From JAJDNH01 sp964552395 (GTDB lineage Bacteria > Acidobacteriota > Thermoanaerobaculia > Thermoanaerobaculales > Sulfomarinibacteraceae): a DNA stretch of 64,000 bases. The stretch is from positions 1 to 64,000 of the forward strand of contig CAZKGM010000010.1 of the NCBI GenBank assembly GCA_964552395.1, written 5' to 3'. Made by a program: the position numbers and the translations under genes. How positions within the stretch are numbered: position 1 is the stretch's first letter; each line of letters opens with the position of its first letter. Below, one piece after another: positions 58,254 through 64,000 of the stretch. The notes beneath the pieces were generated by a model, which saw only the letters and a list, made by a program, of their open reading frames with translations, was not told the DNA's origin and made no database searches.

Positions 58254-59653
58254 AGGTATCCCAGAGCGGCCAGGCGCTGCCTGACATCGTCGTCGTCGGC
58301 TGCGATTCCTCGCTCCCGCCTGTCGGCGAACCGCGACGCCTCTCGAACCACCTCCTCCTGATGGCGGTCGAGCTCTCGCCGCAGTTCGCCCGCCATCGTC
58401 AGGCGCTCACCGACGAGGTTGGTTCTTTCTCCAGGATCGGCAGTGAGATCGTACAGCTCCTCCACGGGCCCCTGCTCATCGCGAATCAGCTTCCAGCCGG
58501 GAGTCCGGCACGACATCACGCGGTACCGGTCTGCCACACCGACCCGGCTCTCCCGGCCGCCGGAGTGCATCGCTTCGCTGAACGCGTACGGCTCCCCACA
58601 ACCTGACCGCCCCTGGAGAAGTGGGAGGAAGCTCTTTCCGGCGAAACTCTGCGGCACCGGCACCCCTGCGAGCTCCAGTAGCGTCGGCGCCATACCGATC
58701 AGGGAGACCTGCTCCGGCGACTCCAGGCCAGCCGGAATCCCCGGACCTGAGACGATCAGGGGAACTCTCAGCAGCTCCTCGTAGAGGTCCGGGCCGTGTG
58801 CATGACCCCCGTGCTCGCAGAAGCGCTCGCCGTGGTCGGAGGTCACGACCACAACCGTCCGCTGGCAGAGCCCTGCCTCCTCCATCCGCTCGAGCAGCTG
58901 CCCAAGGATCCGGTCCACAAGCTCGACCCGGCTGTCATACAGGCTCCTCAGCCGTTGCAGAGCACCCCGCGGCCGGCCGGCGAGGAGGCCGGCCATCCCG
59001 GCCATGCAGCGGACCCTGTCCCGCCAGCTCCACTGGCCGGGCAGCGGCGTGTACGGGTAGTGGACGTCCATGAGGTGCAGCCACAGGAAGAAGGGGCCTC
59101 CCTGCTCCCGCGCCCAGGCGACCCCCTGGTCCACGATGACCTCTCCCGTGAGGTACTGGCCCCCTTCCCTTTGGAACGCCGCCTGGAACAGCATCAGGAA
59201 ACCGAGGTCCCGCCGGCCCATGGCGTCATGGACACGACGCTTCATCGACCTCCAGCGGCCGGGGGCAAGATGCGGCCCCTGGCGTGGATGAACGTCCCAG
59301 AAGTCCACGAAGAGGTCGAAACCACGATGGTAGCCGCTTTCTCGAGTCAGGAACGGGTTGGAGGGGTTGAGGGCGGCAGTCCGGTACCCGGCGCCACGAA
59401 GAGCCTCCGCGAGCGTCGTCGCCTCGGCCGGCAACGCCTCACGCTCCCCCGCAGCCAACGGGTACAGGGAGCACATAATCGAGGGAAAGGAAGACTGGGT
59501 ACGCGGCCCGTTGGCCACGGCCTGCCTCAGCAGCACCCCCCGCCGGGCCAGGCCGTCGAGGCTGGGTGTCGAGACGCCGACGGCCCCGTCACACCCCAGC
59601 GCGTCGTACCGCAGGGAGTCCACAGTGATCAAGACGAGGTTCTTCGGACTCAT
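58250..59653 (-). CDS. Sulfatase-fold (alkaline phosphatase superfamily) hydrolase/transferase
   Basis: 467-residue sulfatase-family protein. Metal-binding Asp12 lies in LITVDSLRYDALG and the C-terminal metal site in VTSDHGERFCEHGGHAHG. The formylglycine motif C/S-x-P-x-R is not present where expected; instead the sequence reads GPRTQSSFPSIMCSLYP (49-65), with Thr52 or a Ser as possible nucleophile, as in phosphatase or phosphoethanolamine-transferase relatives. There is no membrane segment or signal peptide, which is odd for a surface sulfatase and suggests a cytosolic substrate. The ATG at 59653 starts the conserved fold (MSPKNLVLITVDSLR); the upstream extension has no support. Coupled to the flippase gene. 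Confidence 0.82.
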   Translation of the reverse strand: MSPKNLVLITVDSLRYDALGCDGAVGVSTPSLDGLARRGVLLRQAVANGPRTQSSFPSIMCSLYPLAAGEREALPAEATTLAEALRGAGYRTAALNPSNPFLTRESGYHRGFDLFVDFWDVHPRQGPHLAPGRWRSMKRRVHDAMGRRDLGFLMLFQAAFQREGGQYLTGEVIVDQGVAWAREQGGPFFLWLHLMDVHYPYTPLPGQWSWRDRVRCMAGMAGLLAGRPRGALQRLRSLYDSRVELVDRILGQLLERMEEAGLCQRTVVVVTSDHGERFCEHGGHAHGPDLYEELLRVPLIVSGPGIPAGLESPEQVSLIGMAPTLLELAGVPVPQSFAGKSFLPLLQGRSGCGEPYAFSEAMHSGGRESRVGVADRYRVMSCRTPGWKLIRDEQGPVEELYDLTADPGERTNLVGERLTMAGELRRELDRHQEEVVREASRFADRRERGIAADDDDVRQRLAALGYL

Positions 59654-60128
59654 GCGTGGCTTCACCCCGGCAGGTCCTGCGCGAGCACGTGATTCCTTCA
59701 CTCCTGGTCCTGGACGTACGATACCGGAGCCGCGCCCCCTGCTCAACGACAACCTCCGCGCACATGTGCACACCACGTGGCCGGTCCCGGACGGAAGACC
59801 CACAACCTGCGGACAATACGGATAACGACGGTGTCTCTGCGGCAAGCGACGGCTCAGCTGCCGCTGCTCCAGGCTCGGGGGTGTCGCGATAAAGAACCAA
59901 GGCTCCTCCCACTCTTGGAGGTGAGTCATGATCCGGCTCGGTTCCGCGTCGAGGTCCGGAGAAAGTTCCCTGACTTGCAGCTGGTCGACCGTCAAGGACG
60001 TGACGAGTCAAGATCGAGCCCACCGTCGAGGACCTCGTCACCGGCCGCGACACAGTGCTGGCGCGGCTCGACGGCGTGCTCGGCAGCCGGCTCGAGGAGG
60101 CCGTTCGCGCCCGGCGGTCGGTAGCCGA
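59654..60128. other. Intergenic stretch with one possible gene tail
   Basis: 475 bp upstream of the sulfatase-fold gene and downstream of the nitrilase gene. Between 60003 and 60135 a plus-strand frame reads KIEPTVEDLVTGRDTVLARL and on to VRARRSVADQ with protein-like codon use, but it begins after a stop and lacks a start codon. It overlaps the nitrilase stop by 7 nt. It may be the end of a lost gene. I do not recognise it. Confidence 0.35.
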
Positions 60129-61076
60129 TCAGTAGCCGCTATCACTGAGGACGAATGGCGTCTGCGGGGAGGTTCGCATTGCCAGCTGGAAGACATCCGG
60201 ACGCGAGTAGTGGCCGGCCACGTCGAAGCTCCGCCGGGCAGCCGCAACCCGCGAGGGATCGACATCCGCGTACACGATGCCGTGCTCCTTTCGCAGCGGT
60301 CCGGCGGCGAGCTTTCCGCCCGGCTCCACTACGACCGAGTCGCCCTGGTTGATCCACTCGTCCTCGGCCGGGTAGAGCTGGTCGCGCCCGGGGAAGTCCG
60401 CCGGCATGTCCGACCCCTGCATCGAGGTGCCCGAACCGAGGACCCAGCATCTGCCCTCTCTGGCAATGTGCTGCAGGGTGCCGATCCACCCGTCACCGCA
60501 GTCCCACGTCGGCGCCACATACACCTCGACGCCCTGGGCGTACAGGGCGTAGCGGGCCAGCGGCATGTAGTTCTCCCAGCAGATGAGGGTGCCAATCCGG
60601 CCGCACGGAGTCTCGAGCACTCGCAGCCCGGACGCGTCGCCGAAACCCCACACCATGCGCTCGGGATTGGTCGGCATGAGCTTCCGGTGGCGGTTGCGGA
60701 TCTGCCCGTCCGGCCCGATCGTAACGTAGGTGTTGTAGAGCGTGGAGCGGCTCAGCCGGTCGTCCAGCTCGTCGATGCCGCAGAGGATGTGCACCCCGTG
60801 CTGTCGTGCGGCGGCACGCAACGGGGCAAGATCGTCCCTCGAGAGGTCAACGGCGCCGGCGACCAGCCGCTCGTGGATCTGCTCGGTCAGCCTCATGTCG
60901 CCACCCGGGCGAAGGCGCCACATCCAGGTCGGATACCCAGGGACGAACGCTTCCGGAAAGACGACCATCTCGGCCCCGGCGCTCGCTGCCTCCTCGGTCA
61001 ACGACACGGCCCGCTCGAGGGTTGCCTCTCGGTTCAGCAGTACAGGCGGATGCTGGACGATGGCGATCTTCGGCAT
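60129..61076 (-). CDS. Nitrilase-family carbon-nitrogen hydrolase
   Basis: 315-residue cytosolic enzyme hydrolysing nitriles or amides. The catalytic triad is visible: Glu42 (VVFPEAFVPGYP), Lys132 (RHRKLMPTNPER) and Cys166 (LICWENYMPLARYALY). The CWENY context and VWGFGDASGLRV region are those of true nitrilases (branch 1) rather than amidases. AGGGAG lies 6 nt before the ATG at 61076; a longer frame upstream is unsupported. Its neighbours give no substrate hint. Confidence 0.92.
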   Translation of the reverse strand: MPKIAIVQHPPVLLNREATLERAVSLTEEAASAGAEMVVFPEAFVPGYPTWMWRLRPGGDMRLTEQIHERLVAGAVDLSRDDLAPLRAAARQHGVHILCGIDELDDRLSRSTLYNTYVTIGPDGQIRNRHRKLMPTNPERMVWGFGDASGLRVLETPCGRIGTLICWENYMPLARYALYAQGVEVYVAPTWDCGDGWIGTLQHIAREGRCWVLGSGTSMQGSDMPADFPGRDQLYPAEDEWINQGDSVVVEPGGKLAAGPLRKEHGIVYADVDPSRVAAARRSFDVAGHYSRPDVFQLAMRTSPQTPFVLSDSGY

Positions 61077-61281
61077 GACAGACTCCCTGTCCGTGGAGCG
61101 AGCTCCAATACTCGATGCGAGGGTCTCTGTCGACACCAAGGAAAGAAGCGCCGGGTTCATTCCCGCCCGAAGAGCGCATTCGCTGTCGCTGTGGCATGAC
61201 ACACCTGCAAGCACGGGGTCGTTGAGATGCCCCCCTCATCGGCGCGCGCCCCAGGACCGCCGCAGCAAGCACCGGCTCACA

Positions 61282-61536
61282 TCAGCTCTCGGCACCGCCG
61301 CCGGTGCGCCGGCTCTCGACCTCTTGGTGGTGCGGTGAGCCCTCGCGCAGCATTGCGACGCCACAGGTTGGGCACCGCTCGTCGAGACACGGAACCCCCG
61401 CGCGGTGAGGTGCGCGCCACCCGCACTTGGGACAGATGCAGAAGCCCCCGGCGCCAATGCCCTGGCCACCGCGATGCCGGCGTCCGCTGCCCTCCGCTCC
61501 CCGTCCTCGTCCTTGCCCTCTACCTCGACCCGTCAT
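61282..61536 (-). CDS. Small Cys-rich zinc-ribbon protein of the NifX/DUF134 operon
   Basis: 84-residue protein. The start at 61536 follows GGGAGG; the longer frame is not supported. Gly/Arg-rich N-terminus (TGRGRGQGRGRGAEG), then a metal knuckle 'FCICPKCGWRAPHRAGVPCL DERCPTCG', with CxxC-GW and CPTC pairs resembling a rubredoxin-like or zinc-ribbon fold. Such proteins accompany NifX-like and DUF134 proteins in anaerobes. Third gene of the operon, 41 nt after the NifX-like gene. Function unknown; iron or zinc binding is inference from the Cys pattern. Confidence 0.72.
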   Translation of the reverse strand: MTGRGRGQGRGRGAEGSGRRHRGGQGIGAGGFCICPKCGWRAPHRAGVPCLDERCPTCGVAMLREGSPHHQEVESRRTGGGAES

Positions 61537-61577
61537 GGCAAACCTCCCTGACCCGCAACGCTGTTGCGGTGTCCCTC

Positions 61578-61979
61578 TCATTCTCCGTGACATCCACTAC
61601 GGTCGTGGCTACCGTGGTCGTGCCCGCAATCGTGGTAGCCGTGCTCATGACAGATCTCTCCCGTCGTCTCGAGGGTGCCGGCGAGATAGCTCCGGACCAC
61701 GGCATCGGGGTCATCGCCCTCAATGCCGAGCACCACCTCGATGCCGTGTCGCGCCAGGATGTCGGATGCGCGTGGGCCCATGCCGCCGGCCAAGACCACG
61801 GTGGCACCCTGCTGTTGCAGCCACATGGGGTACACCCCACGCCCGTGCTCCGGCAGAGCTTCGAGAACGCGCTCTCCAATCGTGCCGCTGGCCTCGTCCA
61901 CGGCGTAGAGGGCAAACGCCTCGGCGCCGCCGAAGTGAGCACTGAACCTTCCCTGATGAACTGGAACCGCGATCTTCAT
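61578..61979 (-). CDS. NifX/NifB-associated (dinitrogenase Fe-Mo cofactor) domain protein with His-rich tail
   Basis: 133-residue protein of the NifX/NafY family domain. 'MKIAVPVHQGRFSAHFGGAE' and 'GATVVLAGGMGPRASDILAR HGIEVVLGIEG' are the conserved parts, which in nitrogen fixers bind Fe-Mo-cofactor precursors. The C-terminus is a His/Cys/Asp-rich tail (ICHEHGYHDCGHDHGSHD...) that probably stores or senses metal. GGGAGGAG precedes the ATG. No nif genes are in the window, so a role in general Fe-S or metal trafficking is more likely. Confidence 0.9.
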   Translation of the reverse strand: MKIAVPVHQGRFSAHFGGAEAFALYAVDEASGTIGERVLEALPEHGRGVYPMWLQQQGATVVLAGGMGPRASDILARHGIEVVLGIEGDDPDAVVRSYLAGTLETTGEICHEHGYHDCGHDHGSHDRSGCHGE

Positions 61980-62009
61980 CTCGTTGTCTCCTCCCTGTTA
62001 TGTGAGCTT

Positions 62010-62411
62010 CTACCCAGGGTCTGACCCCCGGTTGTTGTGATCCTGCCGATGACGGCAACGGCAGCCACGTCCGCGCCGCCGTCCACTCCCATGAACGGGA
62101 CATGGAAGCGGTCTGGGAGGGCCGGTCACCACCGGACCCTCGCCGACCAGCAGCACACGCTCCTCGAGGAGTGCCCTGGCCACAGCTGACCTGGCACGGC
62201 CGAGAATACGGGCTAGGGTCGGCCTGGAAACACCCATGCGCTCCGCAGCAGCCTCCTGGTAGAGGCCCTCCAGATCGACCAGCCGCAGCGCCTCCAGCTC
62301 ATCGAGGCGCAGCGTTTCCGCCTCGAGATCGGCGACCGGTCGACCAATCGGCTTGAACCCCCGGCCATGGGCCACGCAGCCAACTCTCCTGAGCTTCTCC
62401 GGTCGTGCCAC
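62010..62411 (-). CDS. DUF134 helix-turn-helix protein
   Basis: 133-residue predicted DNA-binding protein. Start at the GTG 62411, which has the better distance to GGAGG than the adjacent GTG at 62414. Typical DUF134 text: 'VARPEKLRRVGCVAHGRGFK P', 'LRLDELEALRLVDLEGLYQE' and HTH 'AAAERMGVSRPTLARILGRA'. The Cys- and Arg/His-rich tail (RRRGRGCRCRHRQDH) may bind metal. It heads the operon with the NifX-like gene 30 nt downstream and probably controls it. A TATAAT (minus strand, 62445-62440) lies in the AT-rich region just upstream. Confidence 0.88.
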   Translation of the reverse strand: MARPEKLRRVGCVAHGRGFKPIGRPVADLEAETLRLDELEALRLVDLEGLYQEAAAERMGVSRPTLARILGRARSAVARALLEERVLLVGEGPVVTGPPRPLPCPVHGSGRRRGRGCRCRHRQDHNNRGSDPG

Positions 62412-62433
62412 CACAACCTCCAGTAACGAACAT

Positions 62434-62658
62434 ATGCTTATTATAGGTAGAAGTCAAGGCGACCTTGAGGGAGGCGACACGCTCGGCGTCTACAGCGGTC
62501 ACCAACGCTTCACCGTGTGGACTCCGGATCCTGCCAACGACCTTGTGTTCAAGACCTTCCTGCAGCCGGTCGAACCGATCCCGGCGAGCTCGCTGTTGGC
62601 CGTCCTACTGCTGCTGGCCGCGATCGCCGCCGTCGGGTACTTCCTCCTCCGGCGGTAG
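62434..62658 (+). CDS. Small protein with C-terminal membrane anchor, possibly a truncated gene
   Basis: 74 residues from an ATG at 62434. The C-terminal half is well-formed: 'FTVWTPDPANDLVFKTFLQP' then a single helix (SSLLAVLLLLAAIAAVGYFLL) and RR. It looks like the end of a larger exported, tail-anchored protein. The start lies in the DUF134 promoter region and has no ribosome-binding site, so this may be a remnant. I do not recognise the family. Confidence 0.4.
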   Translation: MLIIGRSQGDLEGGDTLGVYSGHQRFTVWTPDPANDLVFKTFLQPVEPIPASSLLAVLLLLAAIAAVGYFLLRR

Positions 62659-62715
62659 CGCGGAGCACAGCCGGTGGCGGCTCGCGGGTCCGGGGAGCCT
62701 GCCGCAGGGGGGGGG

Positions 62716-62744
62716 TTGACCACAGGGAGCAGGCCGAGTAAACT
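62716..62744 (+). promoter_or_regulatory. Promoter of the second fur-type gene
   Basis: TTGACC (62716-62721), 17-nt spacer, TAAACT (62739-62744). Transcription would start around 62751, only about 4 nt before the ATG: an almost leaderless mRNA. Confidence 0.65.
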
Positions 62745-62755
62745 GACAATTGTTA
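62744..62755. promoter_or_regulatory. Candidate Fur/PerR operator
   Basis: Near-palindrome TGACAATTGTTA (one mismatch from perfect) covers the transcription start and reaches the first base of the start codon, suggesting autorepression. Confidence 0.5.
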
Positions 62756-63225
62756 TGAGTTCGGAATTACTCCGAGATACATCTTGCTCGCCGACCGACC
62801 CGACTACCCGGGCGCGGCGGCTGCAGCAGTCCGGCCTCAAAGTCACGGGGCCCCGGCTCGCCATTCTCGACGTTCTGGAGCAGAACGCCAGCCACCCCAC
62901 CGCCGACCAGCTCTACGCCATGCTCAGGCCGGCTCACCCATCCCTGTCGCTGTCAACGGTGTACAAGACCCTTGACGCCTTTGCGCAGGTCGGGCTGTGC
63001 CGGCGCCTGAACGGCGAAGGTCCCATGCAACGCTTCGACGGCACCATGTACCCTCATCACCACGCGGTGTGCCGAGGCTGCGGGCACATCTACGATGTGC
63101 CTGCGAACACATACCCGGGGCCGAGTCCACCGGCACGGCTGCCCGGTCAGCTGGCGGTCTGCGGCGTACGCGTCGAGTTTGAGGTCATCTGTCCCGCATG
63201 CGCCGAGGAACGGGCGTTACGATAA
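62755..63225 (+). CDS. Fur-family regulator (PerR-like)
   Basis: 156-residue metalloregulator, second of its family in the window. Winged helix 'LKVTGPRLAILDVLEQNASH PTADQLY', 'SLSTVYKTLDAFAQVGLCRR', and metal core 'RFDGTMYPHHHAVCRGCGHI YDV' with a second CxxC (CPACAEE) near the C-terminus. The YKTLD recognition helix and rubrerythrin gene 58 nt downstream point to a PerR-like peroxide sensor controlling rbr. No ribosome-binding site is seen and the transcript is predicted to be near-leaderless. Confidence 0.92.
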   Translation: MSSELLRDTSCSPTDPTTRARRLQQSGLKVTGPRLAILDVLEQNASHPTADQLYAMLRPAHPSLSLSTVYKTLDAFAQVGLCRRLNGEGPMQRFDGTMYPHHHAVCRGCGHIYDVPANTYPGPSPPARLPGQLAVCGVRVEFEVICPACAEERALR

Positions 63226-63283
63226 CCGAGAGAACCGGCGGATTGCCCGCCGACAAGCACAACACAGAAAGCGGAGGTGCAAC

Positions 63284-63700
63284 ATGTCTGAGCTGAAGGG
63301 AACCAAGACCCACGAGAACCTGAAGTACGCTTTCGCCGGCGAGTCCCAGGCCAACCGGCGCTACCTGTACTTCGCAAAGGCCGCGGACATCGAGGGCCAG
63401 CCCGAGATCGCCGGGCTGTTCCGCGACACCGCCGAGGGTGAGACCGGTCACGCCCATGGCCACCTCGACTACCTCAAGAAGGTCGCCGACCCGGCCACCG
63501 ACATGCCGTTCGCTGACGTCGAGGAGATGCTGGCCTCGGCCGTCGCCGGCGAGACCCACGAGTACACCGACATGTACCCAGGGATGGCCAAGACCGCTCG
63601 CGACGAGGGATTCACCGAGATTGCCGACTGGTTCGAGACGCTCGCCAAAGCCGAGCGCTCTCACGCCGGCAAGTTCCAGAAGGCCCTCGACAGCATTTGA
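63284..63700 (+). CDS. Rubrerythrin (short form)
   Basis: 138-residue diiron peroxidase that reduces hydrogen peroxide in anaerobes. The four-helix ferritin-like domain has the diiron ligands in 'AFAGESQANRRYLYFAKAAD', 'EGETGHAHGHLDYL', 'GETHEYTDMYPGM' and 'LAKAERSHAGKFQKAL'. The C-terminal rubredoxin domain of classical rubrerythrin is missing, so an external electron donor is needed; the Fe-S protein encoded next may fit. GGAGG lies 6 nt before the ATG. The longer upstream frame overlaps fur and is not real. Confidence 0.95.
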   Translation: MSELKGTKTHENLKYAFAGESQANRRYLYFAKAADIEGQPEIAGLFRDTAEGETGHAHGHLDYLKKVADPATDMPFADVEEMLASAVAGETHEYTDMYPGMAKTARDEGFTEIADWFETLAKAERSHAGKFQKALDSI

Positions 63701-63719
63701 TCCGATGATCCGATGGTGA

Positions 63720-63756
63720 GCCGGGCCGGGAGGGCATCAAGCCGTTCCGGCCCGGC
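63720..63756 (+). promoter_or_regulatory. Hairpin between rubrerythrin and the Fe-S protein gene
   Basis: Perfect 10-bp arms GCCGGGCCGG (63720-63729) and CCGGCCCGGC (63747-63756) with a 17-nt loop. There is no U tract. It may attenuate or stabilise the transcript between the two genes. Confidence 0.45.
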
Positions 63757-63785
63757 ATCTCGATCACTTACGCAAGGGGGCAGCC

Positions 63786-64000
63786 ATGGCCGAGCAGACC
63801 GACGACCGGCCCAACATCGGCTTCCAGCCGACCGACGGCCTCACCTACAACCCGAACGAGCCGCTGTATTGGGACGGTGCCGCGCTCGCCAGGGAGCTCG
63901 AGCGCTCCTTCGAGCTGTGCCACTCTTGCCGGATGTGCTTCAAGTTCTGCCAGTCGTTTCCAACCCTGTTCTCCGCCGTTGACGAGCACGGCGACGTGCG
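63786..64000 (+). CDS. Fe-S oxidoreductase, N-terminal part (runs off the window)
   Basis: First 71 codons of a gene that continues beyond the window. AAGGGGG precedes the ATG. After a polar N-terminus with 'QPTDGLTYNPNEPLYWDG', a [4Fe-4S] motif CxxCxxCxxxC appears: FELCHSCRMCFKFCQSFP. This is the beginning of GlpC/HdrD-type iron-sulfur proteins that sit beside rubrerythrin in many anaerobes. It probably passes electrons to the rubrerythrin. Confidence 0.82.
   Translation, partial: MAEQTDDRPNIGFQPTDGLTYNPNEPLYWDGAALARELERSFELCHSCRMCFKFCQSFPTLFSAVDEHGDV

Overview
This is a high-GC (roughly two-thirds G+C) bacterial chromosome segment, apparently a scaffold from a draft or metagenome assembly because 100 Ns sit inside a tandem repeat at 23745-23844. 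No rRNA is present, so lineage is an inference. The combination of a Reg_prop/Y_Y_Y sensor kinase, PadR plus 'permease prefix' protein pair, Ser/Thr kinase with TolB-like and TPR parts, tricorn-type and S9 peptidases, a GldA/F/G-DUF4340 ABC system and a KamA remnant suggests Acidobacteriota (Thermoanaerobaculia-like) or a close relative. No phage, integrase, transposase gene or CRISPR array was seen.

Layout. 0-3 kb: cobalamin/siderophore-type ABC importer (minus strand, three genes with 4-nt overlaps). 3-10.4 kb: glutamate dehydrogenase, a beta-propeller histidine kinase with its LuxR-type regulator, and a large secreted fibre-like protein. 10.5-20 kb (minus strand): a GT39-type membrane glycosyltransferase, a PEP/pyruvate-binding dikinase-like protein lacking the swivelling domain, the GldA-GldF-GldG-DUF4340 ABC operon and a zinc-ribbon/FHA protein. 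20-27 kb: S9 peptidase, DUF3891 protein, repeat region with the assembly gap, then phosphohexomutase-enolase-FtsB-like-tRNA-fMet. 27-35.6 kb: tricorn-like protease, PadR regulator with membrane partner, and a fur-katG peroxide-defence pair. 35.6-42.3 kb: Ser/Thr kinase, MASE1-GGDEF cyclase, RRM protein and DEAD-box helicase, with gene remnants (alcohol dehydrogenase, KamA) between them.

42.3-59.7 kb is a surface-glycan locus. A chain of genes from 44.1 to 54.0 kb overlaps by ATGA/GTGA/TTGA junctions: GT39-like membrane protein, two GT4 enzymes, a decayed methyltransferase, two radical SAM enzymes, a polysaccharide pyruvyltransferase and a GT2 enzyme. Nearby are a sulfotransferase-like gene, a PaaK/CapK-like adenylating enzyme divergent from a ThiH/HydG-like radical SAM enzyme, and a sulfatase-fold protein translationally coupled to a Wzx-type flippase. 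This is the most unusual part of the window: three radical SAM enzymes are embedded in one glycan cluster, and two genes carry in-frame TAG codons.

60-64 kb: a nitrilase, a DUF134 - NifX-like - small Cys-rich protein operon without nif genes, then a second Fur-family regulator with rubrerythrin and the start of an Fe-S oxidoreductase, an oxidative-stress/anaerobic redox module. Dispersed repeats occur in several intergenic regions: a 33-nt motif in three copies, a ~210-bp element in two copies, a ~48-nt GC-rich motif in two copies, and pyrimidine-rich TCAC-type tandems. One 33-nt copy lies at the breakpoint of a truncated gene.
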